DNA from: Embiotoca jacksoni
Lineage: Eukaryota; Chordata; Actinopteri; Embiotocidae
Assembly (NCBI GenBank): GCA_022577435.1
Contig: JAKOON010000019.1
Span: 2,190,259 to 2,254,258 of the forward strand
Direction of reading: 5' to 3'
Length of the DNA: 64,000 nucleotides
Shown here: positions 22,956 to 36,300 of the stretch, one piece after another
Numbering within the stretch: the first letter of the stretch is position 1
Layout of the letters: each line of letters begins with the position of its first letter
Program-made: the position numbers and the translations under genes
Notes under the pieces: generated by a model
Database searches by the model: none
Seen by the model: the letters and a program-made list of their open reading frames with translations, nothing else
Told to the model about the DNA's origin: nothing

Positions 22956-23000
22956 TGGCTAACTTAACTTTAACGAAAGTCATACTTATAGCATGTCGTC

Positions 23001-23210
23001 AGAAATAGCACGTATATCATATTTCTTTAATGTTGTCCAAAATGTGATAAAAAGTCATACCATAGCATGTTGTCCAAAGTATGACATCATATTTTGAACG
23101 ACATGCTATAGTATGACTTTTTGGTCATATTTTGGACGACATGCTATAGTATGACTTTTTGGTCATATTTTGAACGACATGCTACAGTATGACTTTTTGG
23201 TCATATTTTG
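23001..23210. repeat. inverted then three direct monomers between copies 2 and 3
   Basis: Inverted monomer sequence runs to 23079, followed by three direct GGTCATATTTTGG-type monomers to the start of copy 3. Confidence 0.85.
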
Positions 23211-24187
23211 GACGACATTCTATAAGTATGACTTCCGTTGAAGTTATGTTGTGCAGCACAATGGTGCAGTTGTCAGTGTCGTCGTCTCACAATCTCGAGG
23301 TCCCCGGTTCGATCCCGGCCTGGGACTTTCTATGTGGAATTTGCATGTTCCTGCATAGTAATAAGTAAATTAAAATATGTCATCCATAACATGGAGGACT
23401 AACTTATGCATGTTATCATGCATGTAGTCCATGATGTAAATCAAACATCATGCATATAGTCGTAAATGTGACAAAGTCACACTTCAAGCAAGAACATGCA
23501 ATCCACCACAGACAGAGTTCCAAGCCCCTGATCGAAACGAGTACTTCCTGATAGTGAGACGACGACACGAGCAACTGCGGAGTTGTGTGGCCTTTAGTGC
23601 ATGTTTGTCTGACTTACATAACTTATATGACTTTTAAACATTTTATGGCAGAAGGTACCGTGGTGGAGTGGTTAGTGTTGTTGCCTTCCAGTCAGAAGGT
23701 TCCAGGTTCGATTCTTGCCCTTGACGTGACTTTCCATCTTGCATGTTAATGTCATCATTTCCAGAGCGAGGCTCGAACCTGGAACCTTCTGACTGGGAGG
23801 CAACCGTGACAACCACCGCACTGTTGATCCCTCTTCCCTAACATGTTTAAAAGTCATATAAGTCAGACAAGCATGCAATAAAGGCAGCAAAATGGTGCAG
23901 TTCCAAGCCAGCGCTGACAGGGGGCCTGGAACTTTGTGTGTGGAGGATTCTTGTTGAATGAAATGTTTTACATTATGGACTACATGCATAAGTTAGTCAT
24001 CCATGTTATGGACGATAAACTTGACTTTTAAGTTATTAGTTTTGCAGAAGGATGCAAATTCAATATAGACTGTCAGAGGAAGGAATTGAACCAATGACCT
24101 TCGGACTGCGAGACAACAACGCTGACAGCTGCGCCACCCTGCTGGCTAACATAACTTTAACGAAAGTCATACTTATAGCATGTCGTC
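23211..24187 (+). mobile_element. foldback element copy 3 (977 bp)
   Basis: Same length as copy 2 and nearly identical throughout, including both terminal repeats and all six tRNA-like modules. Differences are scattered single bases, such as GTTGTGCAGCA for GTCGTGCAGCA near the left end. The near-identity, with shared flanking monomers, points to recent tandem duplication of an element-plus-monomers block and not to independent insertions. Confidence 0.8.
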
Positions 24188-24321
24188 AGAAATAGCACGT
24201 ATATCATATTTCTTTAATGTTGTCCAAAATGTGATAAAAAGTCATACCATAGCATGTTGTCCAAAGTATGACATCATATTTTGAACGACATGCTATAGTA
24301 TGACTTTTTGGTCATATTTTG
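24188..24321. repeat. inverted then one direct monomer between copies 3 and 4
   Basis: Inverted monomer sequence runs to 24266. A single direct monomer then leads into copy 4. Confidence 0.85.
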
Positions 24322-25291
24322 GACGACATTCTATAAGTATGACTTCCGTTGAAGTTATGTCGTGCAGCACAATGGTGCAGTTGTCAGTGTCGTCGTCTCA
24401 CAATCTCGAGGTCCCCGGTTCGATCCCGGCCTGGGACTTTCTATGTGGAATTTGCATGTTCCTGCATAGTAATAAGTAAATTAAAATATGTCATCCGTAA
24501 CATGGACGACTAACTTATGCATGTTATCATGCATGTAGTCCATGATGTAAATCAAACATCATGCATATAGTCGTAAATGTGACAAAGTCACACATCAAGC
24601 AAGAACATGCAATCCACCACAGACAGAGTTCCAAGCCCCTGATCGAAGCGAGTACTTCCTGATAGTGAGACGACGACACGAGCAACTGCGGAGTTGTGTG
24701 GCCTTTAGTGCATGTTTGTCTGACTTACATAACTTATATGACTTTTAAACATTTTATGGCAGAAGGTACCGTGGTGGAGTGGTTAGTGTTGTCGCCTTCC
24801 AGTCAGAAGGTTCCAGGTTCGATTCTTGCCCTTGACGTGACTTTCCATCTTGCATGTTAATGTCATCATTTCCAGAGCGAGGCTCGAACCTAGAACCTTC
24901 TGACTGGGAGGCAACCGTGACAACCACCACACTGTTGATCCCTCTTCCCTAACATGTTTAAAAGTCATGTAAGTCAGACAAGCATGCAATAAAGGCAGCA
25001 AAATGGTGCAGTTCCAAGCCAGCGCTGACAGGGGGCCTGGAACTTTGTGTGTGGAGGATTCTTGTTGAATGAAATGTTTTACATTATGGACTACATGCAT
25101 AAGTTAGTCATCCATGTTATGGAGGATAAACTTGACTTTTAAGTTTTGCAGAAGGATGCAAATTCAATATAGACTGTCAGAGGAAGGAATTGAACCAATG
25201 ACCTTCGGACTGCGAGACAACAACGCTGACAGCTGCGCCACCCTGCTGGCTAACATAACTTTAACGAAAGTCATACTTATAGCATGTCGTC
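24322..25291 (+). mobile_element. foldback element copy 4 (970 bp)
   Basis: Same architecture as copies 2 and 3. It is 7 bp shorter because of a small deletion in the right-arm linker (AAGTTTTGCAG in place of AAGTTATTAGTTTTGCAG, near 25140). It is the last element before the continuous satellite. Confidence 0.8.
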
Positions 25292-25370
25292 AGAAATAGC
25301 ACGTATATCATATTTCTTTAATGTTGTCCAAAATGTGATAAAAAGTCATACCATAGCATGTTGTCCAAAG
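25292..25370 (-). repeat. inverted monomers right of copy 4
   Basis: The same inverted segment follows every copy. Direct monomers resume at about 25371 and continue for 18 kb. Confidence 0.8.
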
Positions 25371-25439
25371 TATGACATCATATTTTGAACGACATGCTAC
25401 AGTATGACTTTTTGGTCATATTTTGGACGACATGCTATA

Positions 25440-27340
25440 GTATGACATTTTTATGATATTTTGGACGAAATGCTATAGTATGACTTTTTTTTTATCATAT
25501 TTTAGACGACGCTATAGTATGACTTTTTTTTTAATCATATTTTGGACGACATGCTATAGTATGACTTTTTTTTTATCATATTTTGGATGACATGCTATAG
25601 TATGACTTTTTTTTTATCATATTTTAGACGACATGCTATAGTATGAGTTTTTTATCATATTTAAGACGACATGCTATAGTATGACTTTTTTATGATATTT
25701 TGGACGACATGCTATAGTATGACTTTTTTATGATATTTTGGACGACATGCTATAGTATGACTTTTTTTTTATCATATTTTGGATGACATGCTATAGTATG
25801 ACTTTTTTATCATATTTTGGATGACATGCTATAGTATGACTTTTTTTATCATATTTTGGATGACATGCTATAGTATGACTTTTTTATCATATTTTGGACG
25901 ACATGCTATAGTATGACTTTTTTATGATATTTTGGACGACATGCTATAGTATGACTTTTTTTTTTATCATATTTTGGACGACATGCTATAGTATGACTTT
26001 TTTTTATCATATTTTAGACGACATGCTATAGTATGACTTTTTTTTTAATCATATTTTAGACGACATGCTATAGTATGACTTTTTTATGATATTTTGGACG
26101 ACATGCTATAGTATGACTTTTTTTTATCATATTTTAGACGACATGCTATAGTATGACTTTTTTATGATATTTTGGACGACATGCTATAGTATGAGTTTTT
26201 TATCATATTTAAGACGACATGCTATAGTATGAGTTTTTTATCATATTTAAGATGACATGCTATAGTATGACTTTTTTTTTATCATATTTTGGAGAACATG
26301 CTATAGTATGACTTTTTTTTATCATATTTTAGACGACATGCTATAGTATGACTTTTTTTTATCATATTTTGGATGACATGCTGTAGTATGACTTTTTTAT
26401 GATATTTTGGACGAAATGCTATAGTATGACTTTTTTTTTTATCATATTTTAGACGACGCTATAGTATGACTTTTTTTTTAATCATATTTTGGACGACATG
26501 CTATAGTATGACTTTTTTTTTTATCATATTTTGGATGACATGCTATAGTATGACTTTTTTATGATATTTTGGACGACATGCTATAGTATGACTTTTTTAT
26601 GATATTTTGGACGACATGCTATAGTATGACTTTTTTTTATCATATTTTAGACGACATGCTATAGTATGACTTTTTTTTATCATATTTTAGACGACATGCT
26701 ATAGTATGACTTTTTTATGATATTTTGGACGACATGCTATAGTATGACTTTTTTTTATCATATTTTAGACGACATGCTATAGTATGACTTTTTTTTTAAT
26801 CATATTTTAGACGACATGCTATAGTATGACTTTTTTATGATATTTTGGACGACATGCTATAGTATGACTTTTTTTTTATCATATTTTAGACGACATGCTA
26901 TAGTATGACTTTTTTATGATATTTTGGACGACATGCTATAGTATGAGTTTTTTATCATATTTAAGACGACATGCTATAGTATGAGTTTTTTATCATATTT
27001 AAGATGACATGCTATAGTATGACTTTTTTTTATCATATTTTGGAGAACATGCTATAGTATGACTTTTTTTTATCATATTTTAGACGACATGCTATAGTAT
27101 GAGTTTTTTATCATATTTAAGACGACATGCTATAGTATGACTTTTTTATGATATTTTGGACGACATGCTATAGTATGACTTTTTTTTTATCATATTTTAG
27201 ACGACATGCTATAGTATGACTTTTTTATGATATTTTGGACGACATGCTATAGTATGAGTTTTTTATCATATTTAAGACGACATGCTATAGTATGAGTTTT
27301 TTATCATATTTAAGATGACATGCTATAGTATGACTTTTTT
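25440..27340 (+). repeat. nested ~0.95-kb duplication inside the array
   Basis: A rare pair of adjacent variants, GGACGAAATGC followed by a shortened core GACGACGCTATAG, occurs at 25505 and again at 26452, 947 bp apart, with similar monomer order around both. Boundaries are approximate. Confidence 0.5.
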
Positions 27341-30300
27341 TTATCATATTTTGGATGACATGCTATAGTATGACTTTTTTATGATATTTTGGACGACATG
27401 CTATAGTATGACTTTTTTATCATATTTAAGACGACATGCTATAGTATGACTTTTTTATGATATTTTAGACGACATGTTATAGTATGACTTTTTTTATGAT
27501 ATTTTGGACGACATGCTATAGTATGACTTTTTTATGATATTTTGGACGACATGCTATAGTATGACTTTTTTTTTATCATATTTTGGATGACATGCTATAG
27601 TATGACTTTTTTTTTATCATATTTTGGATGACATGCTATAGTATGACTTTTTTATGATATTTAAGACGACATGCTATAGTATGACTTTTTTATGATATTT
27701 TAGACGACATGTTATAGTATGACTTTTTTATGATATTTTGGACGACATGCTATAGTATGACTTTTTTTTATCATATTTTAGACGACATGCTATAGTATGA
27801 CTTTTTTTAATCATATTTTAGACAACATGCTATAGTATGAGTTTTTTATCATATTTAAGACGACATGCTATAGTATGACTTTTTTATGATATTTTGGACG
27901 ACATGCTATAGTATGACTTTTTTATGATATTTTGGACGACATGCTATAGTATGACTTTTTTTTTATCATATTTTGGATGACATGCTATAGTATGACTTTT
28001 TTTTATCATATTTTGGATGACATGCTATAGTATGACTTTTTTATGATATTTTGGACGACATGCTATAGTATGACTTTTTTATGATATTTTGGACGACATG
28101 CTATAGTATGACTTTTTTTTTTATCATATTTTAGACGACATGCTATAGTATGACTTTTTTTTTTCATATTTTAGACGACATGCTATAGTATGACTTTTTT
28201 ATGATATTTTGGACGACATGCTATAGTATGACTTTTTTATGATATTTTAGACGACATGCTATAGTATGACTTTTTTTTTAATCATATTTTAGACGACATG
28301 CTATAGTATGACTTTTTTATGATATTTTGGACGACATGCTATAGTATGACTTTTTTTTATCATATTTTAGACGACATGCTATAGTATGACTTTTTTTTTA
28401 ATCATATTTTAGACGACATGCTATAGTATGACTTTTTTATGATATTTTGGACGACATGCTATAGTATGAGTTTTTTATCATATTTAAGACGACATGCTAT
28501 AGTATGAGTTTTTTATCATATTTAAGATGACATGCTATAGTATGACTTTTTTTTTTATCATATTTTGGAGAACATGCTATAGTATGACTTTTTTTTATCA
28601 TATTTTAGACGACATGCTATAGTATGACTTTTTTTTTTTAATCATATTTTGGACGACATGCTATAGTATGACTTTTTTTTTTATCATATTTTGGATGACA
28701 TGCTATAGTATGACTTTTTTTTATCATATTTTGGATGACATGCTATAGTATGACTTTTTTTTTATCATATTTTAGACGACATGCTATAGTATGACTTTTT
28801 TTAATCATATTTTAGACGACATGCTATAGTATGACTTTTTTATGATATTTTAGACGACATGTTATAGTATGACTTTTTTATGATATTTTGGACGACATGC
28901 TATAGTATGACTTTTTTATCATATTTAAGACGACATGCTATAGTATGACTTTTTTATGATATTTTAGACGACATGTTATAGTATGACTTTTTTATGATAT
29001 TTTGGACGACATGCTATAGTATGACTTTTTTTTATCATATTTTGGATGACATGCTATAGTATGACTTTTTTTTTTATCATATTTTGGATGACATGCTATA
29101 GTATGACTTTTTTATGATATTTTGGACGACATGCTATAGTATGACTTTTTTATGATATTTTGGACGACATGCTATCGTATGACTTTTTTTTTATCATATT
29201 TTGGATGACATGCTATAGTATGACTTTTTTTTATCATATTTTAGACGACATGCTATAGTATGACTTTTTTAATCATATTTTAGATGACATGCTATAGTAT
29301 GAGTTTTTTTATCATATTTAAGACGACATGCTATAGTATGACTTTTTTATGATATTTTGGACGACATGCTATAGTATGACTTTTTTTATCATATTTTAGA
29401 CGACATGCTATAGTATGACTTTTTTTAATCATATTTTAGACGACATGCTATAGTGTGACTTTTTTATCATATTTTAGACGACATGCTATAGTATGACTTT
29501 TTTATCATATTTTAGACGACATGCTATAGTATGACTTTTTTTTTAATCATATTTTAGACGACATGCTATAGTATGACTTTTTTATGATATTTTGGACGAC
29601 ATGCTATAGTATGACTTTTTTTTATCATATTTTAGACGACATGCTATAGTATGACTTTTTTTTTAATCATATTTTAGACGACATGCTATAGTATGACTTT
29701 TTTATGATATTTTGGACGACATGCTATAGTATGACTTTTTTTTATCATATTTTAGACGACATGCTATAGTATGACTTTTTTATGATATTTTGGACGACAT
29801 GCTATAGTATGAGTTTTTTATCATATTTAAGACGACATGCTATAGTATGAGTTTTTTATCATATTTAAGATGACATGCTATAGTATGACTTTTTTTTATC
29901 ATATTTTGGAGAACATGCTATAGTATGACTTTTTTTTATCATATTTTAGACGACATGCTATAGTATGAGTTTTTTATCATATTTAAGACGACATGCTATA
30001 GAATGACTTTTTTATGATATTTTGGACGACATGCTATAGTATGACTTTTTTTTATCATATTTTGGATGACATGCTATAGTATGACTTTTTTATGATATTT
30101 TGGACGACATGCTATAGTATGACTTTTTTATCATATTTAAGACGACATGCTATAGTATGACTTTTTTATGATATTTTAGACGACATGTTATAGTATGACT
30201 TTTTTTATTTAATCATATTTTGGACGACATGCTATAGTATGACTTTTTTTTATCATATTTTAGACGACATGCTATAGTATGACTTTTTTATGATATTTTG

Positions 30301-33300
30301 GACGACATGCTATAGTATGAGTTTTTTATCATATTTAAGACGACATGCTATAGTATGACTTTTTTTTTATCATATTTTGGAGAACATGCTATAGTATGAC
30401 TTTTTTTATCATATTTTGGACGACATGCTATAGTATGACTTTTTTTTTAAATCATATTTTAGACGAAATGCCATAGTATGACTTTTTTTTATCATATTTT
30501 AGACGACACGCTATAGTATGACTTTTTCATAATATTTTGGACGACATGCTATAGTATGACTTTTTTTTATCATATTTTAGACGACATGCTATAGTATGAC
30601 TTTTTTATCATATTTTGGACGACATGCTATAGTATGACTTTTTTATCATATTTTGGACGACATGCTATAGTATGACTTTTTTTTTAATCATATTTTGGAC
30701 GACATGCTATAGTATGACTTTTTTTTAATCATATTTTAGACGACATGCTATAGTATGACTTTTTTATCATATTTTGGACGACATGCTATAGTATGACTTT
30801 TTTATCATATTTTGGACGACATGCTATAGTATGACTTTTTTTTTAATCATATTTTGGACGACATGCTATAGTATGACTTTTTTTTTTATCATATTTTGGA
30901 TGACATGCTATAGTATGACTTTTTTTTATCATATTTTGGATGACATGCTATAGTATGACTTTTTTTTTATCATATTTTAGACGACATGCTATAGTATGAC
31001 TTTTTTTAATCATATTTTAGACGACATGCTATAGTATGACTTTTTTATGATATTTTAGACGACATGTTACAGTATGACTTTTTTATGATATTTTGGACGA
31101 CATGCTATAGTATGACTTTTTTATCATATTTAAGACGACATGCTATAGTATGACTTTTTTATGATATTTTAGACGACATGTTATAGTATGACTTTTTTAT
31201 GATATTTTGGACGACATGCTATAGTATGACTTTTTTTTATCATATTTTGGATGACATGCTATAGTATGACTTTTTTTTTTATCATATTTTGGATGACATG
31301 CTATAGTATGACTTTTTTATGATATTTTGGACGACATGCTATAGTATGACTTTTTTATGATATTTTGGACGACATGCTATCGTATGACTTTTTTTTTATC
31401 ATATTTTGGATGACATGCTATAGTATGACTTTTTTTTATCATATTTTAGACGACATGCTATAGTATGACTTTTTTTAATCATATTTTAGATGACATGCTA
31501 TAGTATGAGTTTTTTATCATATTTAAGACGACATGCTATAGTATGACTTTTTTATGATATTTTAGACGACATGTTATAGTATGACTTTTTTATGATATTT
31601 TGGACGACATGCTATAGTATGACTTTTTTTATCATATTTTAGACGACATGCTATAGTATGACTTTTTTTAATCATATTTTAGACGACATGCTATAGTGTG
31701 ACTTTTTTATCATATTTTAGACGACATGCTATAGTATGACTTTTTTATCATATTTTAGACGACATGCTATAGTATGACTTTTTTATGATATTTTGGACGA
31801 CATGCTATAGTATGACTTTTTTTTTAATCATATTTTAGACGACATGCTATAGTATGACTTTTTTTTATCATATTTTAGACGACATGCTATAGTATGACTT
31901 TTTTTTTAATCATATTTTAGACGACATGCTATAGTATGACTTTTTTATGATATTTTGGACGACATGCTATAGTATGACTTTTTTTTATCATATTTTAGAC
32001 GACATGCTATAGTATGACTTTTTTATGATATTTTGGACGACATGCTATAGTATGAGTTTTTTATCATATTTAAGACGACATGCTATAGTATGAGTTTTTT
32101 ATCATATTTAAGATGACATGCTATAGTATGACTTTTTTTTTATCATATTTTGGAGAACATGCTATAGTATGACTTTTTTTTATCATATTTTAGACGACAT
32201 GCTATAGTATGAGTTTTTTATCATATTTAAGACGACATGCTATAGTATGACTTTTTTATGATATTTTGGACGACATGCTATAGTATGACTTTTTTATCAT
32301 ATTTAAGACGACATGCTATAGTATGACTTTTTTATGATATTTTAGACGACATGTTATAGTATGACTTTTTTTATTTAATCATATTTTGGACGACATGCTA
32401 TAGTATGACTTTTTTTTTATCATATTTTAGACGACATGCTATAGTATGACTTTTTTATGATATTTTGGACGACATGCTATAGTATGAGTTTTTTATCATA
32501 TTTAAGACGACATGCTATAGTATGACTTTTTTTTTATCATATTTTGGAGAACATGCTATAGTATGACTTTTTTTTATCATATTTTGGACGACATGCTATA
32601 GTATGACTTTTTTTTTAAATCATATTTTAGACGAAATGCCATAGTATGACTTTTTTTTATCATATTTTAGACGACACGCTATAGTATGACTTTTTCATAA
32701 TATTTTGGACGACATGCTATAGTATGACTTTTTTTTATCATATTTTAGACGACATGCTATAGTATGACTTTTTTTTAATCATATTTTAGACGACATGCTA
32801 TAGTATGACTTTTTTATCATATTTTGGACGACATGCTATAGTATGACTTTTTTATGATATTTTGGACGACATGCTATAGTATGACTTTTTTTAATCATAT
32901 TTTGGACGACATGCTATAGTATGACTTTTTTATCATATTTTGGACGACATGCTATAGTATGACTTTTTTATGATATTTTAGACGACATGCTATAGTATGA
33001 CTTTTTTTTATCATATTTAAGACGACATGCTATAGAATGACTTTTTTATGATATTTTGGACGACATGCTATGGTATGACTTTTTTATGACATTTTGGACG
33101 ACATGCTATAGTCTGACTTTTTTATGATATTTAAGACGACATGCTATAGTATGACTTTTTTATGATATTTTGGACGACATGCTATAGTATGACTTTTTTA
33201 TGACATTTTGGACGACATGCTGTAGTATGACTTTTTTATGACATTTTGGACGACATGCTATAGTTTGACTTTTTTATGATATTTTGGACGACATGCTATA

Positions 33301-33360
33301 GTATGACTTTTTTATGACTTTTTTATGATATTTTGGATGACATGCTATAGTCTGACTTTT
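26833..33360 (+). repeat. higher-order repeat copy A (~6.53 kb)
   Basis: Rare monomer variants recur in the same order in the next 6.5 kb. GCTATCGTAT at 29171 and 31376 reappears at 35698 and 37942. The TTTTTCATAATATT variant (C at 30528 and 32696) reappears at 37094 and 39263. GGAGAACAT variants at about 27040, 28567, 29908, 32150 and 32545 reappear at about 33568, 35094, 36470, 38719 and 39112. Offsets are 6527-6528 in the left part and 6562-6569 further right, so one monomer-sized indel separates the copies. Edges are approximate. Confidence 0.7.
28900..33050 (+). repeat. internal ~2.2-kb duplication within copy A
   Basis: The same rare markers are paired inside the 6.5-kb unit at offsets near 2.2 kb: GCTATCGTAT 29171 to 31376 (2205), the CATAATATT variant 30528 to 32696 (2168), GGAGAACAT 29908 to 32150 (2242). 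This gives a nested hierarchy of monomer, 2.2 kb and 6.5 kb. Edges are approximate. Confidence 0.55.
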
Positions 33361-36300
33361 TTATGATATTTTGGACGACATGCTATAGTATGACTTTTTT
33401 TTTATCATATTTTAGACGACATGCTATAGTATGACTTTTTTATGATATTTTGGACGACATGCTATAGTATGAGTTTTTTATCATATTTAAGACGACATGC
33501 TATAGTATGAGTTTTTTATCATATTTAAGATGACATGCTATAGTATGACTTTTTTTTATCATATTTTGGAGAACATGCTATAGTATGACTTTTTTTTATC
33601 ATATTTTAGACGACATGCTATAGTATGAGTTTTTTATCATATTTAAGACGACATGCTATAGTATGACTTTTTTATGATATTTTGGACGACATGCTATAGT
33701 ATGACTTTTTTTTTATCATATTTTAGACGACATGCTATAGTATGACTTTTTTATGATATTTTGGACGACATGCTATAGTATGAGTTTTTTATCATATTTA
33801 AGACGACATGCTATAGTATGAGTTTTTTATCATATTTAAGATGACATGCTATAGTATGACTTTTTTTTATCATATTTTGGATGACATGCTATAGTATGAC
33901 TTTTTTATGATATTTTGGACGACATGCTATAGTATGACTTTTTTATCATATTTAAGACGACATGCTATAGTATGACTTTTTTATGATATTTTAGACGACA
34001 TGTTATAGTATGACTTTTTTTATGATATTTTGGACGACATGCTATAGTATGACTTTTTTATGATATTTTGGACGACATGCTATAGTATGACTTTTTTTTT
34101 TATCATATTTTGGATGACATGCTATAGTATGACTTTTTTTTTATCATATTTTGGATGACATGCTATAGTATGACTTTTTTATGATATTTAAGACGACATG
34201 CTATAGTATGACTTTTTTATGATATTTTAGACGACATGTTATAGTATGACTTTTTTATGATATTTTGGACGACATGCTATAGTATGACTTTTTTTTATCA
34301 TATTTTAGACGACATGCTATAGTATGACTTTTTTTAATCATATTTTAGACAACATGCTATAGTATGAGTTTTTTATCATATTTAAGACGACATGCTATAG
34401 TATGACTTTTTTATGATATTTTGGACGACATGCTATAGTATGACTTTTTTATGATATTTTGGACGACATGCTATAGTATGACTTTTTTTTTTATCATATT
34501 TTGGATGACATGCTATAGTATGACTTTTTTTTATCATATTTTGGATGACATGCTATAGTATGACTTTTTTATGATATTTTGGACGACATGCTATAGTATG
34601 ACTTTTTTATGATATTTTGGACGACATGCTATAGTATGACTTTTTTTTTTATCATATTTTAGACGACATGCTATAGTATGACTTTTTTTTTTCATATTTT
34701 AGACGACATGCTATAGTATGACTTTTTTATGATATTTTGGACGACATGCTATAGTATGACTTTTTTATGATATTTTAGACGACATGCTATAGTATGACTT
34801 TTTTTTTAATCATATTTTAGACGACATGCTATAGTATGACTTTTTTATGATATTTTGGACGACATGCTATAGTATGACTTTTTTTTATCATATTTTAGAC
34901 GACATGCTATAGTATGACTTTTTTTTTAATCATATTTTAGACGACATGCTATAGTATGACTTTTTTATGATATTTTGGACGACATGCTATAGTATGAGTT
35001 TTTTATCATATTTAAGACGACATGCTATAGTATGAGTTTTTTATCATATTTAAGATGACATGCTATAGTATGACTTTTTTTTTTATCATATTTTGGAGAA
35101 CATGCTATAGTATGACTTTTTTTTATCATATTTTAGACGACATGCTATAGTATGACTTTTTTTTTTTAATCATATTTTGGACGACATGCTATAGTATGAC
35201 TTTTTTTTTTATCATATTTTGGATGACATGCTATAGTATGACTTTTTTTTATCATATTTTGGATGACATGCTATAGTATGACTTTTTTTTATCATATTTT
35301 AGACGACATGCTATAGTATGACTTTTTTTAATCATATTTTAGACGACATGCTATAGTATGACTTTTTTATGATATTTTAGACGACATGTTATAGTATGAC
35401 TTTTTTATGATATTTTGGACGACATGCTATAGTATGACTTTTTTATCATATTTAAGACGACATGCTATAGTATGACTTTTTTATGATATTTTAGACGACA
35501 TGTTATAGTATGACTTTTTTATGATATTTTGGACGACATGCTATAGTATGACTTTTTTTTATCATATTTTGGATGACATGCTATAGTATGACTTTTTTTT
35601 TTATCATATTTTGGATGACATGCTATAGTATGACTTTTTTATGATATTTTGGACGACATGCTATAGTATGACTTTTTTATGATATTTTGGACGACATGCT
35701 ATCGTATGACTTTTTTTTTATCATATTTTGGATGACATGCTATAGTATGACTTTTTTTTATCATATTTTAGACGACATGCTATAGTATGACTTTTTTTAA
35801 TCATATTTTAGATGACATGCTATAGTATGAGTTTTTTATCATATTTAAGACGACATGCTATAGTATGACTTTTTTATGATATTTTAGACGACATGTTATA
35901 GTATGACTTTTTTATGATATTTTGGACGACATGCTATAGTATGACTTTTTTTATCATATTTTAGACGACATGCTATAGTATGACTTTTTTTAATCATATT
36001 TTAGACGACATGCTATAGTGTGACTTTTTTATCATATTTTAGACGACATGCTATAGTATGACTTTTTTATCATATTTTAGACGACATGCTATAGTATGAC
36101 TTTTTTTTTAATCATATTTTAGACGACATGCTATAGTATGACTTTTTTATGATATTTTGGACGACATGCTATAGTATGACTTTTTTTATCATATTTTAGA
36201 CGACATGCTATAGTATGACTTTTTTTTTAATCATATTTTAGACGACATGCTATAGTATGACTTTTTTATGATATTTTGGACGACATGCTATAGTATGACT

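Larger units (their letters stand above)
22024..23000 (+). mobile_element. foldback element copy 2 (full length, 977 bp)
   Basis: A non-autonomous, non-coding element that is one long imperfect palindrome. Terminal inverted repeats of about 40 bp read GACGACATTCTATAAGTATG at the left and the complement of GACGACATGCTATAAGTATG at the right, continuing as ACTTCCGTTGAAGTTA and ACTTTCGTTAAAGTTA. Inward, both arms share the same order: tRNA-like module, linker (22192-22225 pairs with 22799-22827), inverted tRNA-like module, second linker with TGTCTGACTTACAT (22411-22455 pairs with 22651-22690), then a second tRNA-like module. The centre lies near 22555. No transposase or other protein is encoded. 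The overlapping 95-105 aa frames run through the modules and are not genes. Architecture recalls foldback elements whose terminal repeats contain tandem subrepeats. The transposon superfamily cannot be assigned, because the flanks are monomers and hide any target-site duplication. Confidence 0.8.

Noticed and set aside
22515..25100. Three nearly identical 95-105 aa minus-strand frames (22515, 23672, 24783) as a protein family
   Set aside because: They run through the inverted tRNA-like modules and linkers of the foldback copies. They recur only because the element is duplicated, and have no protein-like features.
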